Below the pieces are notes generated by a model. That model had not been told where the DNA came from, searched no databases, and saw nothing but the letters and a program-made list of their open reading frames with translations. Shown here piece by piece: positions 25,250-33,435 of a stretch of 42,048 bases of DNA. Numbering within the stretch: position 1 is the stretch's first letter; each line of letters opens with the position of its first letter. The stretch spans positions 389,453-431,500 of the forward strand of contig NZ_JAMQAW010000006.1 in assembly GCF_023701525.1 (NCBI RefSeq), read 5' to 3'. The DNA is from Streptomyces albipurpureus (GTDB lineage: Bacteria; Actinomycetota; Actinomycetes; Streptomycetales; Streptomycetaceae). Position numbers and translations under genes: made by a program.

Positions 25250-26674
25250 TCAGCTCCAGCGGCTCACCTCGACGTTCTCCAGAATGCCCAGCGCGTCGGG
25301 GACCAGCACCGCGGCCGAGTAGTAGGCCGTGACGAGGTAGGAGATGATCGCCTGCTCGTCGATGCCCATGAAGCGCACGGAGAGGCTCGGCTCGATCTCG
25401 TCCGGGATGCCCGCCTGCTGGAGTCCGATGACGCCCTGCTCGGCCTCGCCCGTACGCATGCAGATGATCGAGGTGGTCCTGGCCGCGGTGATCGGGATCT
25501 TGTTGCTGGGGAAGATGGGCACACCGCGCCAAGCCGGCACATGGTGACCGCCCACTTCGACGCTCTGGGGAACCAGACCGCGGCGGTTGCACTCGCGCCC
25601 GAAGGCGGCGATGGCACGCGGATGGGCGAGAAAGAGCTTGGAGCCGCGCCGCCGCGACAGCAGTTCGTCCATGTCGTCGGGGCTGGGCGCGCCATCGTGC
25701 GGCTGGAGCCGCTGCTCGTAGTCACAGTTGGCCAGGAGACCGAACTCCCGGTTGTTGATCAGTTCATCCTCCTGGCGCTCCCGCAGCGCCTCGACCGTGA
25801 GCCGCAACTGCTGCTCGGTCTGGTTCATCGGCTGGTTGTACAGGTCCGCGACCCGGCTGTGGACCTTCAGGACGGTCTGCGCGACGCTCAGTTCATACTC
25901 GCGCGGGGATGCTTCGTAGTCGACGAAGGTGTGCGGAACGACGGCTTCGCCGACATGGCCCGCGGAGAGGTCGATCGCCGCCTCGCCGTACTTGTTGGTG
26001 CGCTGCCGGGGTAGGGCGGCGAGCCGCGCCAGATGGGCCTGGAGCGACTCCGCCCGTTCGGCGAGGTTCAGCACATCGCTACGGGTGAGCACGAGGACCG
26101 TGCAGGCCGTTGCCGCACGGGCCGTGTGCTGCCAGGTGGTGTCTGCCTCCACCAGGGACTGCTCGCCCAGATAGGCGCCGTCGGCGAGGACATTGACGAC
26201 CGCCTCGTCCCCGTAGGGACCCGTACCGATCTGCTCGACCCTGCCGTGGGCCAGCAGAAAGACGCGGTCCGCGACCGCACCGGCCTCTGCGAGCAGTTGG
26301 CCGGCACTGAATTCCTGCTGCTCACAACGATTCGCCAACTCGGCGAGGACCGCCTCGTCGTCATACTCCCGAAGAGCGGGCAGCTCACCGAGCTCCGCGG
26401 GGATCACTGCTACCTGATCGCCGGTCTGGACAAAGGTCACCCGGCCGTCGCCCACCGCGTAGCTCAGTCGACGGTTCACCCGATAGGTGCCGCCCTGCAC
26501 CTGCACCCACGGCAACATGCGCAGCAGCCACCGGGAGGTGATCTCCTGCATCTGCGGCACGGACTTGGTGGTGGTCGCGAGATTCCGCGCGGCAGCGGTG
26601 CCGAGGCTCTGCTGCTTCGGCGTCTGCTGATCACGTACGTCGTCGCCGATAGAGCCAACCGAACCAACCGACAT
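25250..26674 (-). CDS. Family 2B encapsulin nanocompartment shell protein
   Basis: A 474-residue shell protein with an HK97-like fold, assembling into a protein cage. It has a disordered N-arm (about 1-40) with [29 protein letters not shown], followed by a cyclic-nucleotide-binding-like insert (about 90-210). The insert's phosphate-binding region reads YLGEQSL...TARAAT, with the Glu and Arg of that motif retained. After the insert come the encapsulin core segments, for example [31 protein letters not shown] and [23 protein letters not shown]. This order is the family 2B pattern. A prenyl-transferase-type gene downstream is the likely cargo. ATG at 26674 with GGGAG upstream. Confidence 0.92.
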   Translation of the reverse strand: MSVGSVGSIGDDVRDQQTPKQQSLGTAAARNLATTTKSVPQMQEITSRWLLRMLPWVQVQGGTYRVNRRLSYAVGDGRVTFVQTGDQVAVIPAELGELPALREYDDEAVLAELANRCEQQEFSAGQLLAEAGAVADRVFLLAHGRVEQIGTGPYGDEAVVNVLADGAYLGEQSLVEADTTWQHTARAATACTVLVLTRSDVLNLAERAESLQAHLARLAALPRQRTNKYGEAAIDLSAGHVGEAVVPHTFVDYEASPREYELSVAQTVLKVHSRVADLYNQPMNQTEQQLRLTVEALRERQEDELINNREFGLLANCDYEQRLQPHDGAPSPDDMDELLSRRRGSKLFLAHPRAIAAFGRECNRRGLVPQSVEVGGHHVPAWRGVPIFPSNKIPITAARTTSIICMRTGEAEQGVIGLQQAGIPDEIEPSLSVRFMGIDEQAIISYLVTAYYSAAVLVPDALGILENVEVSRWS

Positions 26675-26958
26675 AGAACTCCCTCTCGATCATGGCTTGA
26701 TCCGCAGATCGACCCTTGGTCTGGTCTGCGAGGGAAAGACTTCCAGCGCGATGCGCCCCAGCACCATTACACAAACGGATGGGACTACTTACCGATAAAC
26801 GGGGCACATTGGACTGAATTCAACAATCCGTTTGATTCGCTGACTGGATCGGCTCGCACAGCACTCGTACGTATAGCCGCCCACCGGGCTAGTGGAGTAA
26901 AAGCTGTAAATGGCAAGTACGGAACATTCCGTACTCCTCGTACCTCAGGGAGTCGGCC
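26675..26958. promoter_or_regulatory. AT-rich divergent region upstream of shell gene and amidase
   Basis: This 284-bp region is clearly richer in AT than its surroundings. It holds an inverted pair, CAAACGGAT (26773-26781) and ATCCGTTTG (26826-26834). A perfect 20-bp palindrome, AGTACGGAACATTCCGTACT, lies at 26916-26935, only 23 bp before the amidase start. Both look like operators; no regulator is identified. Confidence 0.55.
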
Positions 26959-27549
26959 ATGTCCACACCCATGTCTGCGAGTACTTTCCTCAACGCGCTC
27001 CGCGGCGAGGGACTGACCGTCGTCCAAGTCGGCGACTGGCGAACCCACAACCGCAACCACAAGGGGCCCTGGGGGCCCGTGCACGGTGTGATGATCCATC
27101 ACACCGTCACCCAGGGCACCGCCAACAGCGTCGCCCTCTGTCGCGACGGCCGTAGCGATCTGCCCGGGCCGCTGTGCCACGGGGTCATCGACAAGCAGGG
27201 CACCGTGCATCTCGTCGGCTACGGCCGTGCCAACCACGCGGGCGCCGGGGATGACGACGTGCTGCGGGCCGTCATCGCGGAGAAGGAGCTACCACCGGAC
27301 AATGAAGTCAACGCCGACGGCAATCGCTACTTCTACGGCTTCGAGTGCATCAATCTCGGTGACGGCAGGGACCCATGGCCCGACGCGCAACTGGAGGCCA
27401 TCGAGAAGGCATCGGCCGCCATCTGCCGCGTACACGGCTGGGGGTCACGCTCGGTCATCGGACATCTGGAGTGGCAGCCGGGGAAGCCCGACCCCAAGGG
27501 CTTCACCATGGCTTCCCTGCGCGAGCGCGTCCATGAGCGCCTGAAGTGA
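26959..27549 (+). CDS. N-acetylmuramoyl-L-alanine amidase (amidase_2 family)
   Basis: A 196-residue zinc amidase that cleaves between MurNAc and L-Ala in peptidoglycan. It has VMIHHTVTQGTANS (first zinc His), GYGRANHAGAG, YGFECINLGDGRDPWPDAQLEAIEKA and IGHLEWQPGKPDPKGF (second His and Asp ligand). No signal peptide or membrane segment is present, which resembles phage endolysins that need another protein to cross the membrane. It is divergent from the encapsulin gene. The start is ATG at 26959 with AGGGAG upstream, and a perfect palindrome lies 23 bp before it. Confidence 0.9.
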   Translation: MSTPMSASTFLNALRGEGLTVVQVGDWRTHNRNHKGPWGPVHGVMIHHTVTQGTANSVALCRDGRSDLPGPLCHGVIDKQGTVHLVGYGRANHAGAGDDDVLRAVIAEKELPPDNEVNADGNRYFYGFECINLGDGRDPWPDAQLEAIEKASAAICRVHGWGSRSVIGHLEWQPGKPDPKGFTMASLRERVHERLK

Positions 27550-27611
27550 CCGCGGACAGGCCCGACTGACAAGACCGACCAGCAACCTCCGATCCCGGAG
27601 AACCGGCTCCT

Positions 27612-27654
27612 CCCGCCAGCTTGGCGGGCCGCGGATGCCTCTCTTCCGCGGCCC
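27612..27654 (+). terminator. Tandem hairpins after the amidase gene
   Basis: CCCGCCA/TGGCGGG (27612-27628, 3-nt loop) is followed by GGGCCGCGGA/TCCGCGGCCC (27626-27654, 9-nt loop). The gap up to 27795 also has two copies of ATGAACGCCCTCGC (27702 and 27734) and no gene I can support. Confidence 0.7.
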
Positions 27655-27795
27655 GTCGCCCCGCCGCAAACCGCCCGGCTCCCCTCCGTACCCGTATCGC
27701 CCATGAACGCCCTCGCGCGAAACGTCCTGACCGATGAACGCCCTCGCCTACGAACGTCCGCGCAGGTGAGCGTCCTCGCAGGTGACAATGGGTAC

Positions 27796-28734
27796 ATGCC
27801 CATGTCAGCACCCGACCCCACCGCCGCCCTGGAGCCCCGGCTGCCCTCGCCGCTGCAGCCGGCCGACGATGAACGCTTCACCCGCCAGGGCGTCCAGCTG
27901 CTGCTCAAACGGGATGATCTGATCCATCCCGAGCTCCCCGGCAACAAGTGGCGCAAACTCGCGCCCAACCTGCGCGCGGCCGCCGGCCGCCCCCTGCTGA
28001 CCTTCGGCGGCGCCTACTCCAACCATCTGCGCGCCACGGCCGCGGCCGGCCGGCTGCTCGGCTGCCCCACCACCGGGGTCGTGCGCGGCCACGAACTGGC
28101 GGACCGCCCGCTCAACGCCTCCCTCGCCCAGTGCGTGGCCAACGGTATGCGGCTGGTCTTCGTGGACCGGACGACCTACCGCCACAAGTCGGACCCCGAG
28201 GTGCTGGCCCGCGTACTGCGCGACAGCGGGCCCGACGACGTCTATGTGATCCCCGAGGGCGGTAGCAACGCCCTCGCCGCCCGGGGCTGCGCCGCACTCG
28301 GCCAGGAGCTGCACGGTCGCGTCGATGTCGCCGCCGTCGCCTGCGGTACGGGAGGGACCATCGCCGGACTCGCGGCCGGACTTGCCCCGGGGCAGCGTGC
28401 CCTTGCGTTTCCGGTGCTCAAGGGCGGTTTCCTGGCAGCCGAGACACTGCGAATCCAGCACAGCGCCTTCGGCGGGCGAGTCGGCGACTGGTCGCTCGAC
28501 GAACGCTTCCACTGCGGCGGCTACGCCCGTACCACCCCCGAGTTGAACGCGTTCGCCAAGGAGTTCGAAGACCGTCATGGACTGGCCGTGGAGCGTACAT
28601 ATGTCGCCAAAATGCTCTGGGGTCTGACCGTCCTCGCCGCCGAGGGCGCTTTCCCTCCCGGCACCAGGCTGGCCGCGATCATCACGGGGCAGCCGGACCA
28701 GGCGGATCAGTTGGGGCTTTCCTCTTCCCGATAG
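27796..28734 (+). CDS. PLP-dependent D-cysteine desulfhydrase / ACC deaminase-like protein
   Basis: A 312-residue tryptophan-synthase-beta-fold PLP enzyme. LLLKRDDLIHPELPGNKWRKL carries the PLP lysine in GNKWRK. FGGAYSNHLRATAAAGRLLG is the next signature, CGTGGTIAGLAAGL is the phosphate-binding loop, and the C-terminus reads IITGQPDQ. The family includes D-cysteine desulfhydrase and 1-aminocyclopropane-1-carboxylate deaminase; the former is likelier, but the substrate is not settled. The start is an ATG at 27796 (27802 is also possible) with weak ribosome sites. The 3' end overlaps the convergent antiporter gene by 28 bp. Confidence 0.86.
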   Translation: MPMSAPDPTAALEPRLPSPLQPADDERFTRQGVQLLLKRDDLIHPELPGNKWRKLAPNLRAAAGRPLLTFGGAYSNHLRATAAAGRLLGCPTTGVVRGHELADRPLNASLAQCVANGMRLVFVDRTTYRHKSDPEVLARVLRDSGPDDVYVIPEGGSNALAARGCAALGQELHGRVDVAAVACGTGGTIAGLAAGLAPGQRALAFPVLKGGFLAAETLRIQHSAFGGRVGDWSLDERFHCGGYARTTPELNAFAKEFEDRHGLAVERTYVAKMLWGLTVLAAEGAFPPGTRLAAIITGQPDQADQLGLSSSR

Positions 28735-30311
28735 GCGGCTGCCTCCTCCAGATCGAGCCGTCGCAGCAGCGTGCGCATCATCTCGTCATCGATGCTGCGG
28801 GCATCGCGCAGCCGGACGAACACCTCGCGCTCCGTTTCGATCATCTCCCCGGCCAGCCGCCGATAGGTGTCATCGGCGGACTCCCCGGTCAGTTCGTTGA
28901 CGGCGCCGAGTCGCTCCCAGACCGCGTTGCGCCGACGTTCCATCACGGTCCGCAGTCGGTCCTGAAGTGGCTGCGGCAGGCTGTTGCGCTCATCGGTCAG
29001 CAGTTCGTCAAGCCGTTCATCGGCGACCTGTGACGCTTCGTTCTGGGCCTGGGCCTCGGCGAGCGTCTCGGCGTTGAGGTCCTTCTTCGGCAGCTTCAGC
29101 AGCCGGATCAGTGCCGGCAGGGTGAGTCCCTGGACCACCAGGGTGCCGATCACGGTGGTGAAGGTCAGAAAGAGGACCAGGTTGCGCGCCGGGAAGGGCT
29201 CGTCATCGGCGGTGGTCAGCGGGATGGAGAAGGCGATCGCCAGCGAGACCACACCACGCATCCCCGCCCAGCCCACGATCACCGGCGCCCGCCAGTCGAC
29301 GCCCGGCTCGCGCTCCCTGATCCGCCGGGAGAGCCGGCGCGGCAGAAAGGTGGCGGGGAAGACCCACAGATATCTCATCGCGACCACGAAGACGAAGACG
29401 CCGACGGCATACCCCAGCGATTCAACGACCCCGTAGGTGCCGAGGCCCTCCAGCACATAGGGCAGCTGAAGGCCGATGAGCGCGAAGACCGTGGACTCCA
29501 GGATGAAGGCCACCATCTTCCACACCGCCTCCTCCTGGAGCCGGGTGGCGAAGTCGACCTGCCACCGGCGGTGGCCGAGGTAGAGCGCCACCACGACGAC
29601 GGCGAGCACCCCGGAGGCGTGTACCTGCTCCGCCGCGGCATAGGCGACGAAGGGGATCAGCAGCGAGAGGGTGTTCTGGAGGAGCGCTTCCTTCAGATGC
29701 GTTCGCAGCCAGTGGATCGGCACCATCAGCAGCAGACCCACGCCGACCCCGCCGACCGCCGCGAGGAGGAACTCCCCGACGCCACCGGCCCAACTCGCTC
29801 CCTCGCCGATCGCGGCGGCGAGCGCCACTTTGTAGGCGGTGATCGCGGTCGCGTCGTTCACCAGGGACTCGCCCTGGAGGATGGTGGTGATCCGGTTCGG
29901 CAGACGGAGCCGTCGGGCGATGGCGGTCGCCGCCACCGCGTCCGGTGGTGCGATCACGGCGCCGAGCACCAGCGCGGCCGTCAGCGGCAGTTCCGGGATC
30001 AGCTGGTGGGCGAGATAGCCGACCGAGAGGGTGGCGAAGAGGACATAGCCGACCGAGAGCAGCGCGACGGGCCGTACGTTGGCGCGCAGATCGAGATAGG
30101 AGCTGTCGAGTGCCGCCGTGTGCAGCAGCGGGGGGAGCAGCAGCGGTAGGACGATATGCGGATCGAGCGTGTAGTCCGGCACTCCGGGGATGTACGCGGC
30201 GATCAGCCCGACCGTCACCAGGAGCAGCGGCGCGGGTACGGGTGTCCGCCGGGCCGCTCCGGCGATCATCGCACTGAACGCGATCAGTGCTACCAGTGGC
30301 AATGCGTCCAT
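28707..30311 (-). CDS. Na+/H+ antiporter (CPA1/NhaP family)
   Basis: A 534-residue cation/proton antiporter with about 12 membrane helices across residues 1-410. Family landmarks are ALVLGAVIAPPDAVAATAI and LQGESLVNDATAI (the ion-site Asp in NDA), followed by RAPVIVGWAGMRGVVSLAIAFSIP. A cytoplasmic C-terminal tail (about 415-534) is charged and helical. It exports Na+ or K+ in exchange for protons. A UBP-type zinc-finger gene lies divergently next to it. ATG at 30311. Confidence 0.93.
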   Translation of the reverse strand: MDALPLVALIAFSAMIAGAARRTPVPAPLLLVTVGLIAAYIPGVPDYTLDPHIVLPLLLPPLLHTAALDSSYLDLRANVRPVALLSVGYVLFATLSVGYLAHQLIPELPLTAALVLGAVIAPPDAVAATAIARRLRLPNRITTILQGESLVNDATAITAYKVALAAAIGEGASWAGGVGEFLLAAVGGVGVGLLLMVPIHWLRTHLKEALLQNTLSLLIPFVAYAAAEQVHASGVLAVVVVALYLGHRRWQVDFATRLQEEAVWKMVAFILESTVFALIGLQLPYVLEGLGTYGVVESLGYAVGVFVFVVAMRYLWVFPATFLPRRLSRRIREREPGVDWRAPVIVGWAGMRGVVSLAIAFSIPLTTADDEPFPARNLVLFLTFTTVIGTLVVQGLTLPALIRLLKLPKKDLNAETLAEAQAQNEASQVADERLDELLTDERNSLPQPLQDRLRTVMERRRNAVWERLGAVNELTGESADDTYRRLAGEMIETEREVFVRLRDARSIDDEMMRTLLRRLDLEEAAAYREEESPN

Positions 30312-30549
30312 GCGCCGTCCCTCATGCTTGAGTCACCGAGCTTCATGATCTGACATGGGTTTCGCCCGACCACCCGGTACGCCGGCGAGTTCGGATGGCG
30401 GCGCCACCGAGCAGGGCGCGCCGTTCCGCGGCCTGACGAGTTCGGGTCTTTCTTCAGTTTTTTCTATAGATTTAAGATGCTTTGGGAATTTGAGGCGTTT
30501 TCGGTACTCCCACCGGAGCGCCCTTCGCTCACGTCGTAACCTGGCCACC
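30312..30549. promoter_or_regulatory. AT-rich divergent promoter region
   Basis: The region separates the antiporter and UBP zinc-finger genes. From about 30448 to 30500 it is strongly AT-rich (TTTTTTCTATAGATTTAAG), in sharp contrast to its surroundings, and is a likely promoter core. No exact -35/-10 pair was fixed. Confidence 0.45.
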
Positions 30550-30810
30550 ATGAGCGAGTGTCCGCACATCACAGCACTGCCTCACCCGGAGCCCACCCCA
30601 CTGGACGACACCTGCCGGCAGTGCCTGACGGCCGGAGCCCAGCCCGTGCATCTGAGGCTCTGCCTGACCTGCGGCTATGTGGGTTGCTGCGACTCGTCAC
30701 CACTTCGGCACACGAGCGCGCACTTCGCCGAGACCGGCCACCCGGTGATGCGGAGCTTCGAGCCCGGCGAGAGCTGGCGATGGTGCTTTGTCGACGGTTC
30801 GATCGTCTGA
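30550..30810 (+). CDS. UBP-type zinc finger protein
   Basis: An 86-residue protein matching a UBP-type (ZnF-UBP) zinc finger. It has CPHI, then TCRQCL, LRLCLTCGYVGCCDSS and HTSAHFAETGHPVMRSF, giving the Cys and His ligands of the family. The fold binds ubiquitin C-termini in eukaryotes; the bacterial role is unknown. It sits beside the Na+/H+ antiporter, a pairing I recall from other actinobacteria. ATG at 30550. The last bases overlap a SigB-type promoter for the downstream operon. Confidence 0.88.
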   Translation: MSECPHITALPHPEPTPLDDTCRQCLTAGAQPVHLRLCLTCGYVGCCDSSPLRHTSAHFAETGHPVMRSFEPGESWRWCFVDGSIV

Positions 30811-30821
30811 GGTGTGGGTAC
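30796..30821 (+). promoter_or_regulatory. SigB/SigH-type promoter for the anti-sigma/sigma operon
   Basis: GGTT (30796-30799), a 16-nt spacer, then GGGTAC (30816-30821) match the SigB-family consensus GNNT-N14-16-GGGTAC/T. It is about 230 nt before the anti-sigma start and overlaps the end of the UBP gene. Autoregulation of the sigma factor is inferred. Confidence 0.6.
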
Positions 30822-31052
30822 GTCAACCCTCCCCCACTTCCTCGCAATTGGGTCACGCAGACCACTAGCCACTGTGTGTCGCCGTATGCCTACCATGAGT
30901 GACAGTTGCTGAAGATGGGGGTCCGACGACACGGCGCGGTGGATCGCGATAGCGTCGCCGGGCCAGTACTGCTACGCAAGGACTGTGTAGCGACGGCTTC
31001 GGGATCTTTCTCCCGCGGCCCCGAAAGAGCATGTGTCACCTTGGAGGTGAGG

Positions 31053-31466
31053 GTGTCCCAGATCGCAGGCGAGCCCGGGACCCAGGACTTCGTGGAAGTC
31101 CGGCTGCCCGCAGCGGGTGCCTATCTGTCGGTGTTGCGTACGGCCACGGCCGGTCTCGCGGCGCGTTTGGACTTCACCCTCGACGAAATCGAGGATCTGC
31201 GAATCGCGGTCGACGAGGCGTGCGCCATCCTGTTGCAGCAGGCGGTTCCCGGTTCAGTCCTCAGCTGCGTGTTCCGGCTCATCGACGACTCGCTGGAAGT
31301 CACGGTCTCCGCGCCGACGACCGACGGCCGAGCGCCGGAGCGCGACACCTTCGCATGGACGGTGCTCTCCGCCTTGGCGGGGAAGGTTGACTCGACGGTC
31401 GCCGATGACCGCACGGTCTCCATCAGTCTGTACAAACAGCGCGGCGCCGGACCCGGGCCGGCATGA
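31053..31466 (+). CDS. ushX: RsbW-like anti-sigma factor (histidine-kinase-like ATPase)
   Basis: A 137-residue protein of the GHKL-ATPase anti-sigma type: FVEVRLPAAGAYLSVLRTATAGLAARLDFTLDEIEDLRIAVDEACAILL contains the N-box-like EDLRIAVDEA. It should bind and inhibit the sigma factor encoded immediately downstream. The GTG start at 31053 has GGAGG 5 nt before it. The ATGA overlap with the sigma gene couples the two. The symbol is by remembered synteny with the S. coelicolor sigH operon and is less certain than the family. Confidence 0.85.
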   Translation: MSQIAGEPGTQDFVEVRLPAAGAYLSVLRTATAGLAARLDFTLDEIEDLRIAVDEACAILLQQAVPGSVLSCVFRLIDDSLEVTVSAPTTDGRAPERDTFAWTVLSALAGKVDSTVADDRTVSISLYKQRGAGPGPA

Positions 31467-32461
31467 GAGACGGGGACGGTCCGGTGCGGAACGAGGACGG
31501 TCCGGTGCGCAACGAGCCACCCGCGGTGCATGACTTCCCGGAACAGCAGGCAAGGCCACACCCGGTGGACGGACCCGGTGGCCAGGCAGCCGTGGCGGAG
31601 CAGGCACAGGCGGGGGGTGCGCCCCCTGGCCCAGTCGAGGAGAACCCAGGCCAGCCGAGCGTCAGGGGGAGGGCAGAATTCATGAACGACGATCAGCCGC
31701 ACGACCCACGCGACCGCAGCGGCGCGCGGGCGATGTTCGTCGAGCTCGGCAAGCTCCCGGAGGGCTCATCGGAGAAGGCCGAGCTGCGTAATCGACTGGT
31801 CCGCATGCATCTACCGCTGGTCGAGCATCTGGCCAGACGGTTCCGCAACCGCGGGGAGCCACTGGACGACCTCACCCAGGTCGCGACGATCGGTCTCATC
31901 AAGTCCGTGGACCGGTTCGACCCTGAACGTGGTGTTGAGTTCTCGACCTACGCCACTCCCACGGTGGTCGGTGAGATCAAACGGCACTTCCGGGACAAGG
32001 GCTGGGCGGTTCGGGTGCCCCGCCGGCTTCAGGAGCTGCGGCTTTCGCTGACGACGGCGACGGCCGAGCTCTCCCAGCAGCACGGCCGTTCGCCGACCGT
32101 GCACGAGTTGGCCGAGCGGCTCGGCATCTCCGAAGAAGAGGTCCTGGAGGGGCTTGAGTCGGCGAACGCCTACTCCACTCTCTCGTTGGACGTCCCCGAC
32201 ACGGACGATGAGTCCCCGGCGGTCGCGGACACCTTGGGCTCGGAGGACGAGGCGCTGGAAGGCGTCGAGTACCGCGAATCCCTGAAGCCGCTGCTGGAGG
32301 ACCTGCCGCCGCGCGAGAAGCGCATTCTGCTGCTGCGGTTCTTCGGAAACATGACGCAGTCGCAGATCGCACAGGAGGTGGGTATCTCGCAGATGCACGT
32401 CTCCCGGCTGCTGGCCCGCACCTTGGCGCAACTGCGGGAGAAACTGCTGGTGGAGGAGTAG
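31463..32461 (+). CDS. sigH: SigB-family RNA polymerase sigma factor (SigH-like)
   Basis: A 332-residue sigma factor if begun at the ATG overlapping the anti-sigma stop (31463). Region 2 reads RMHLPLVEHLARRFRNRGEPLDDLTQVATIGLIKSVDRFDP then EFSTYATPTVVGEIKRHFRDKGW. Region 3 is VPRRLQELRLSLTTATAELSQ, and region 4 contains LPPREKRILLLRFFGNMTQSQIAQEVGISQMHVSRLLART. The first 73 residues are an unconserved acidic and Pro-rich extension with a 7-residue duplication. An ATG at 31682 with GGAGGG 8 nt upstream would give a 259-residue form. In S. coelicolor several SigH isoforms are reported, so both may be used. The product should direct stress promoters of the GGGTA type. Confidence 0.9.
   Translation: MRDGDGPVRNEDGPVRNEPPAVHDFPEQQARPHPVDGPGGQAAVAEQAQAGGAPPGPVEENPGQPSVRGRAEFMNDDQPHDPRDRSGARAMFVELGKLPEGSSEKAELRNRLVRMHLPLVEHLARRFRNRGEPLDDLTQVATIGLIKSVDRFDPERGVEFSTYATPTVVGEIKRHFRDKGWAVRVPRRLQELRLSLTTATAELSQQHGRSPTVHELAERLGISEEEVLEGLESANAYSTLSLDVPDTDDESPAVADTLGSEDEALEGVEYRESLKPLLEDLPPREKRILLLRFFGNMTQSQIAQEVGISQMHVSRLLARTLAQLREKLLVEE
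31475..31516. repeat. 21-bp tandem duplication in the sigma-factor N-terminal extension
   Basis: Two copies (31475-31495, 31496-31516) differ at one base. In the long reading frame they encode DGPVRNE twice. Confidence 0.85.
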
Positions 32462-32496
32462 CGGACGAGGGCCGCGCAGTTCCCGGCCCGGATCAG

Positions 32497-32526
32497 GGGC
32501 TGTGGCCGTCTCGGCGGTCACAGCCC
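32497..32526 (+). terminator. Terminator of the anti-sigma/sigma operon
   Basis: GGGCTGTGGCCG (32497-32508) pairs with CGGTCACAGCCC (32515-32526), with one G-U pair and a 6-nt loop, 36 nt after the sigma stop. Confidence 0.75.
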
Positions 32527-32896
32527 GCTACCACGGCTCCGGTCGGCCGACGGTCCTCCAGCGCACCGCCATCCGGGACCGGCTCCGGTACGGGGTAGCC
32601 GTCCAGGTCGCACCCGGGGCTCAGTACGGTTGTCGCGCCCTCGGAAGCAGAGGGCCGACTCCAATGCCTCGAAGGTCCCGAAGATCGCCCCAGAGCCCCC
32701 TCAAACGCCCTCTCGCCCCATCGCCCGCCCGGCCCGGTACCGACGGAGCTCTGTGGCCGGATGGCTTCGACTCGATGGCGGTGCTGGACCGTTCGGCACC
32801 CGAGGGTGGAGCCGGCGTCTCATCGGACTCCCACACCGTACGAAAGTGCTGACCGCTGCCCCGTCACGGAAGGCAGGTGCCCAAAGGACCGGACGA
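32527..32896. other. 370-bp region with no supportable gene
   Basis: Short frames exist on both strands but are Pro/Arg-rich and have no recognisable motifs. Confidence 0.5.
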
Positions 32897-33313
32897 CTAT
32901 GCGTCGCGGGCGCCCGGACCCCGGATGTCCAGGGCCTCGGTCGTCGCCGGGTTCACCACCAGCACCAGACCGGTCACGGCGACCGCGGCCACCACGATGC
33001 CGAGCGGAATCAGCCCGCCCGAGGACTTCAGCAAGGTGTACGCGGGGATCAGCGCCATCAGATGCGTGATCAGCGCCGGCCCTCGGCTCCAGCTGCGCTG
33101 GGCCAGCAGCCCCCGCGCGGCGAACAGCGGAATCGCACCCAGTGCGATCAACGTCACCCCGCCCATCTCGGCCTGAGTGGGGCTGTCGGGCCGACCCAGC
33201 AGCCCCATCACCAGCATGTAGACGCCGTAACCAGCCAGTGCCAGGCCCTCCAGTCCGGAGACGGCCGCCGCAGCGGTCAGACGGGCGGGGCGGGGGGTCC
33301 GGTCAGTACTCAC
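32897..33313 (-). CDS. Four-helix integral membrane protein
   Basis: A 138-residue protein with about four hydrophobic segments: LEGLALAGYGVYMLVMGLLG, MGGVTLIALGAIPLFAARGLLA, PALITHLMALIPAYTLL and LIPLGIVVAAVAVTGLVLVV. No catalytic motif is present. The GTG at 33313 starts just after GGGG; the frame opens further upstream without good support. It is divergent from the lipid-kinase-family gene. Function unknown. Confidence 0.78.
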   Translation of the reverse strand: MSTDRTPRPARLTAAAAVSGLEGLALAGYGVYMLVMGLLGRPDSPTQAEMGGVTLIALGAIPLFAARGLLAQRSWSRGPALITHLMALIPAYTLLKSSGGLIPLGIVVAAVAVTGLVLVVNPATTEALDIRGPGARDA

Positions 33314-33435
33314 CCCAGCAGGGTAGCCGTCCCCCGCGGCCCCCGGACCGGGGTAGGGCGGGCCCCTCGCCGGGGCGTGGTCGCCCTCACACCCGGACTG
33401 GGGCCAGGTACCTCTCAGTAGGTACGCTGCCTCAT

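Noticed and set aside
26711..26726. Possible dre at the shell gene promoter (TTGGTCTGGTCTGC)
   Set aside because: Only about 9 of 16 positions fit the dre pattern.
31053..32461. Calling the sigma factor SigF
   Set aside because: Sequence alone fits several SigB-family members; the neighbourhood (wblE, lipid kinase, das genes) favours SigH.
32502..32852. A 116-residue plus-strand open frame
   Set aside because: No ribosome site, overlaps the sigma terminator and has no recognisable motif.
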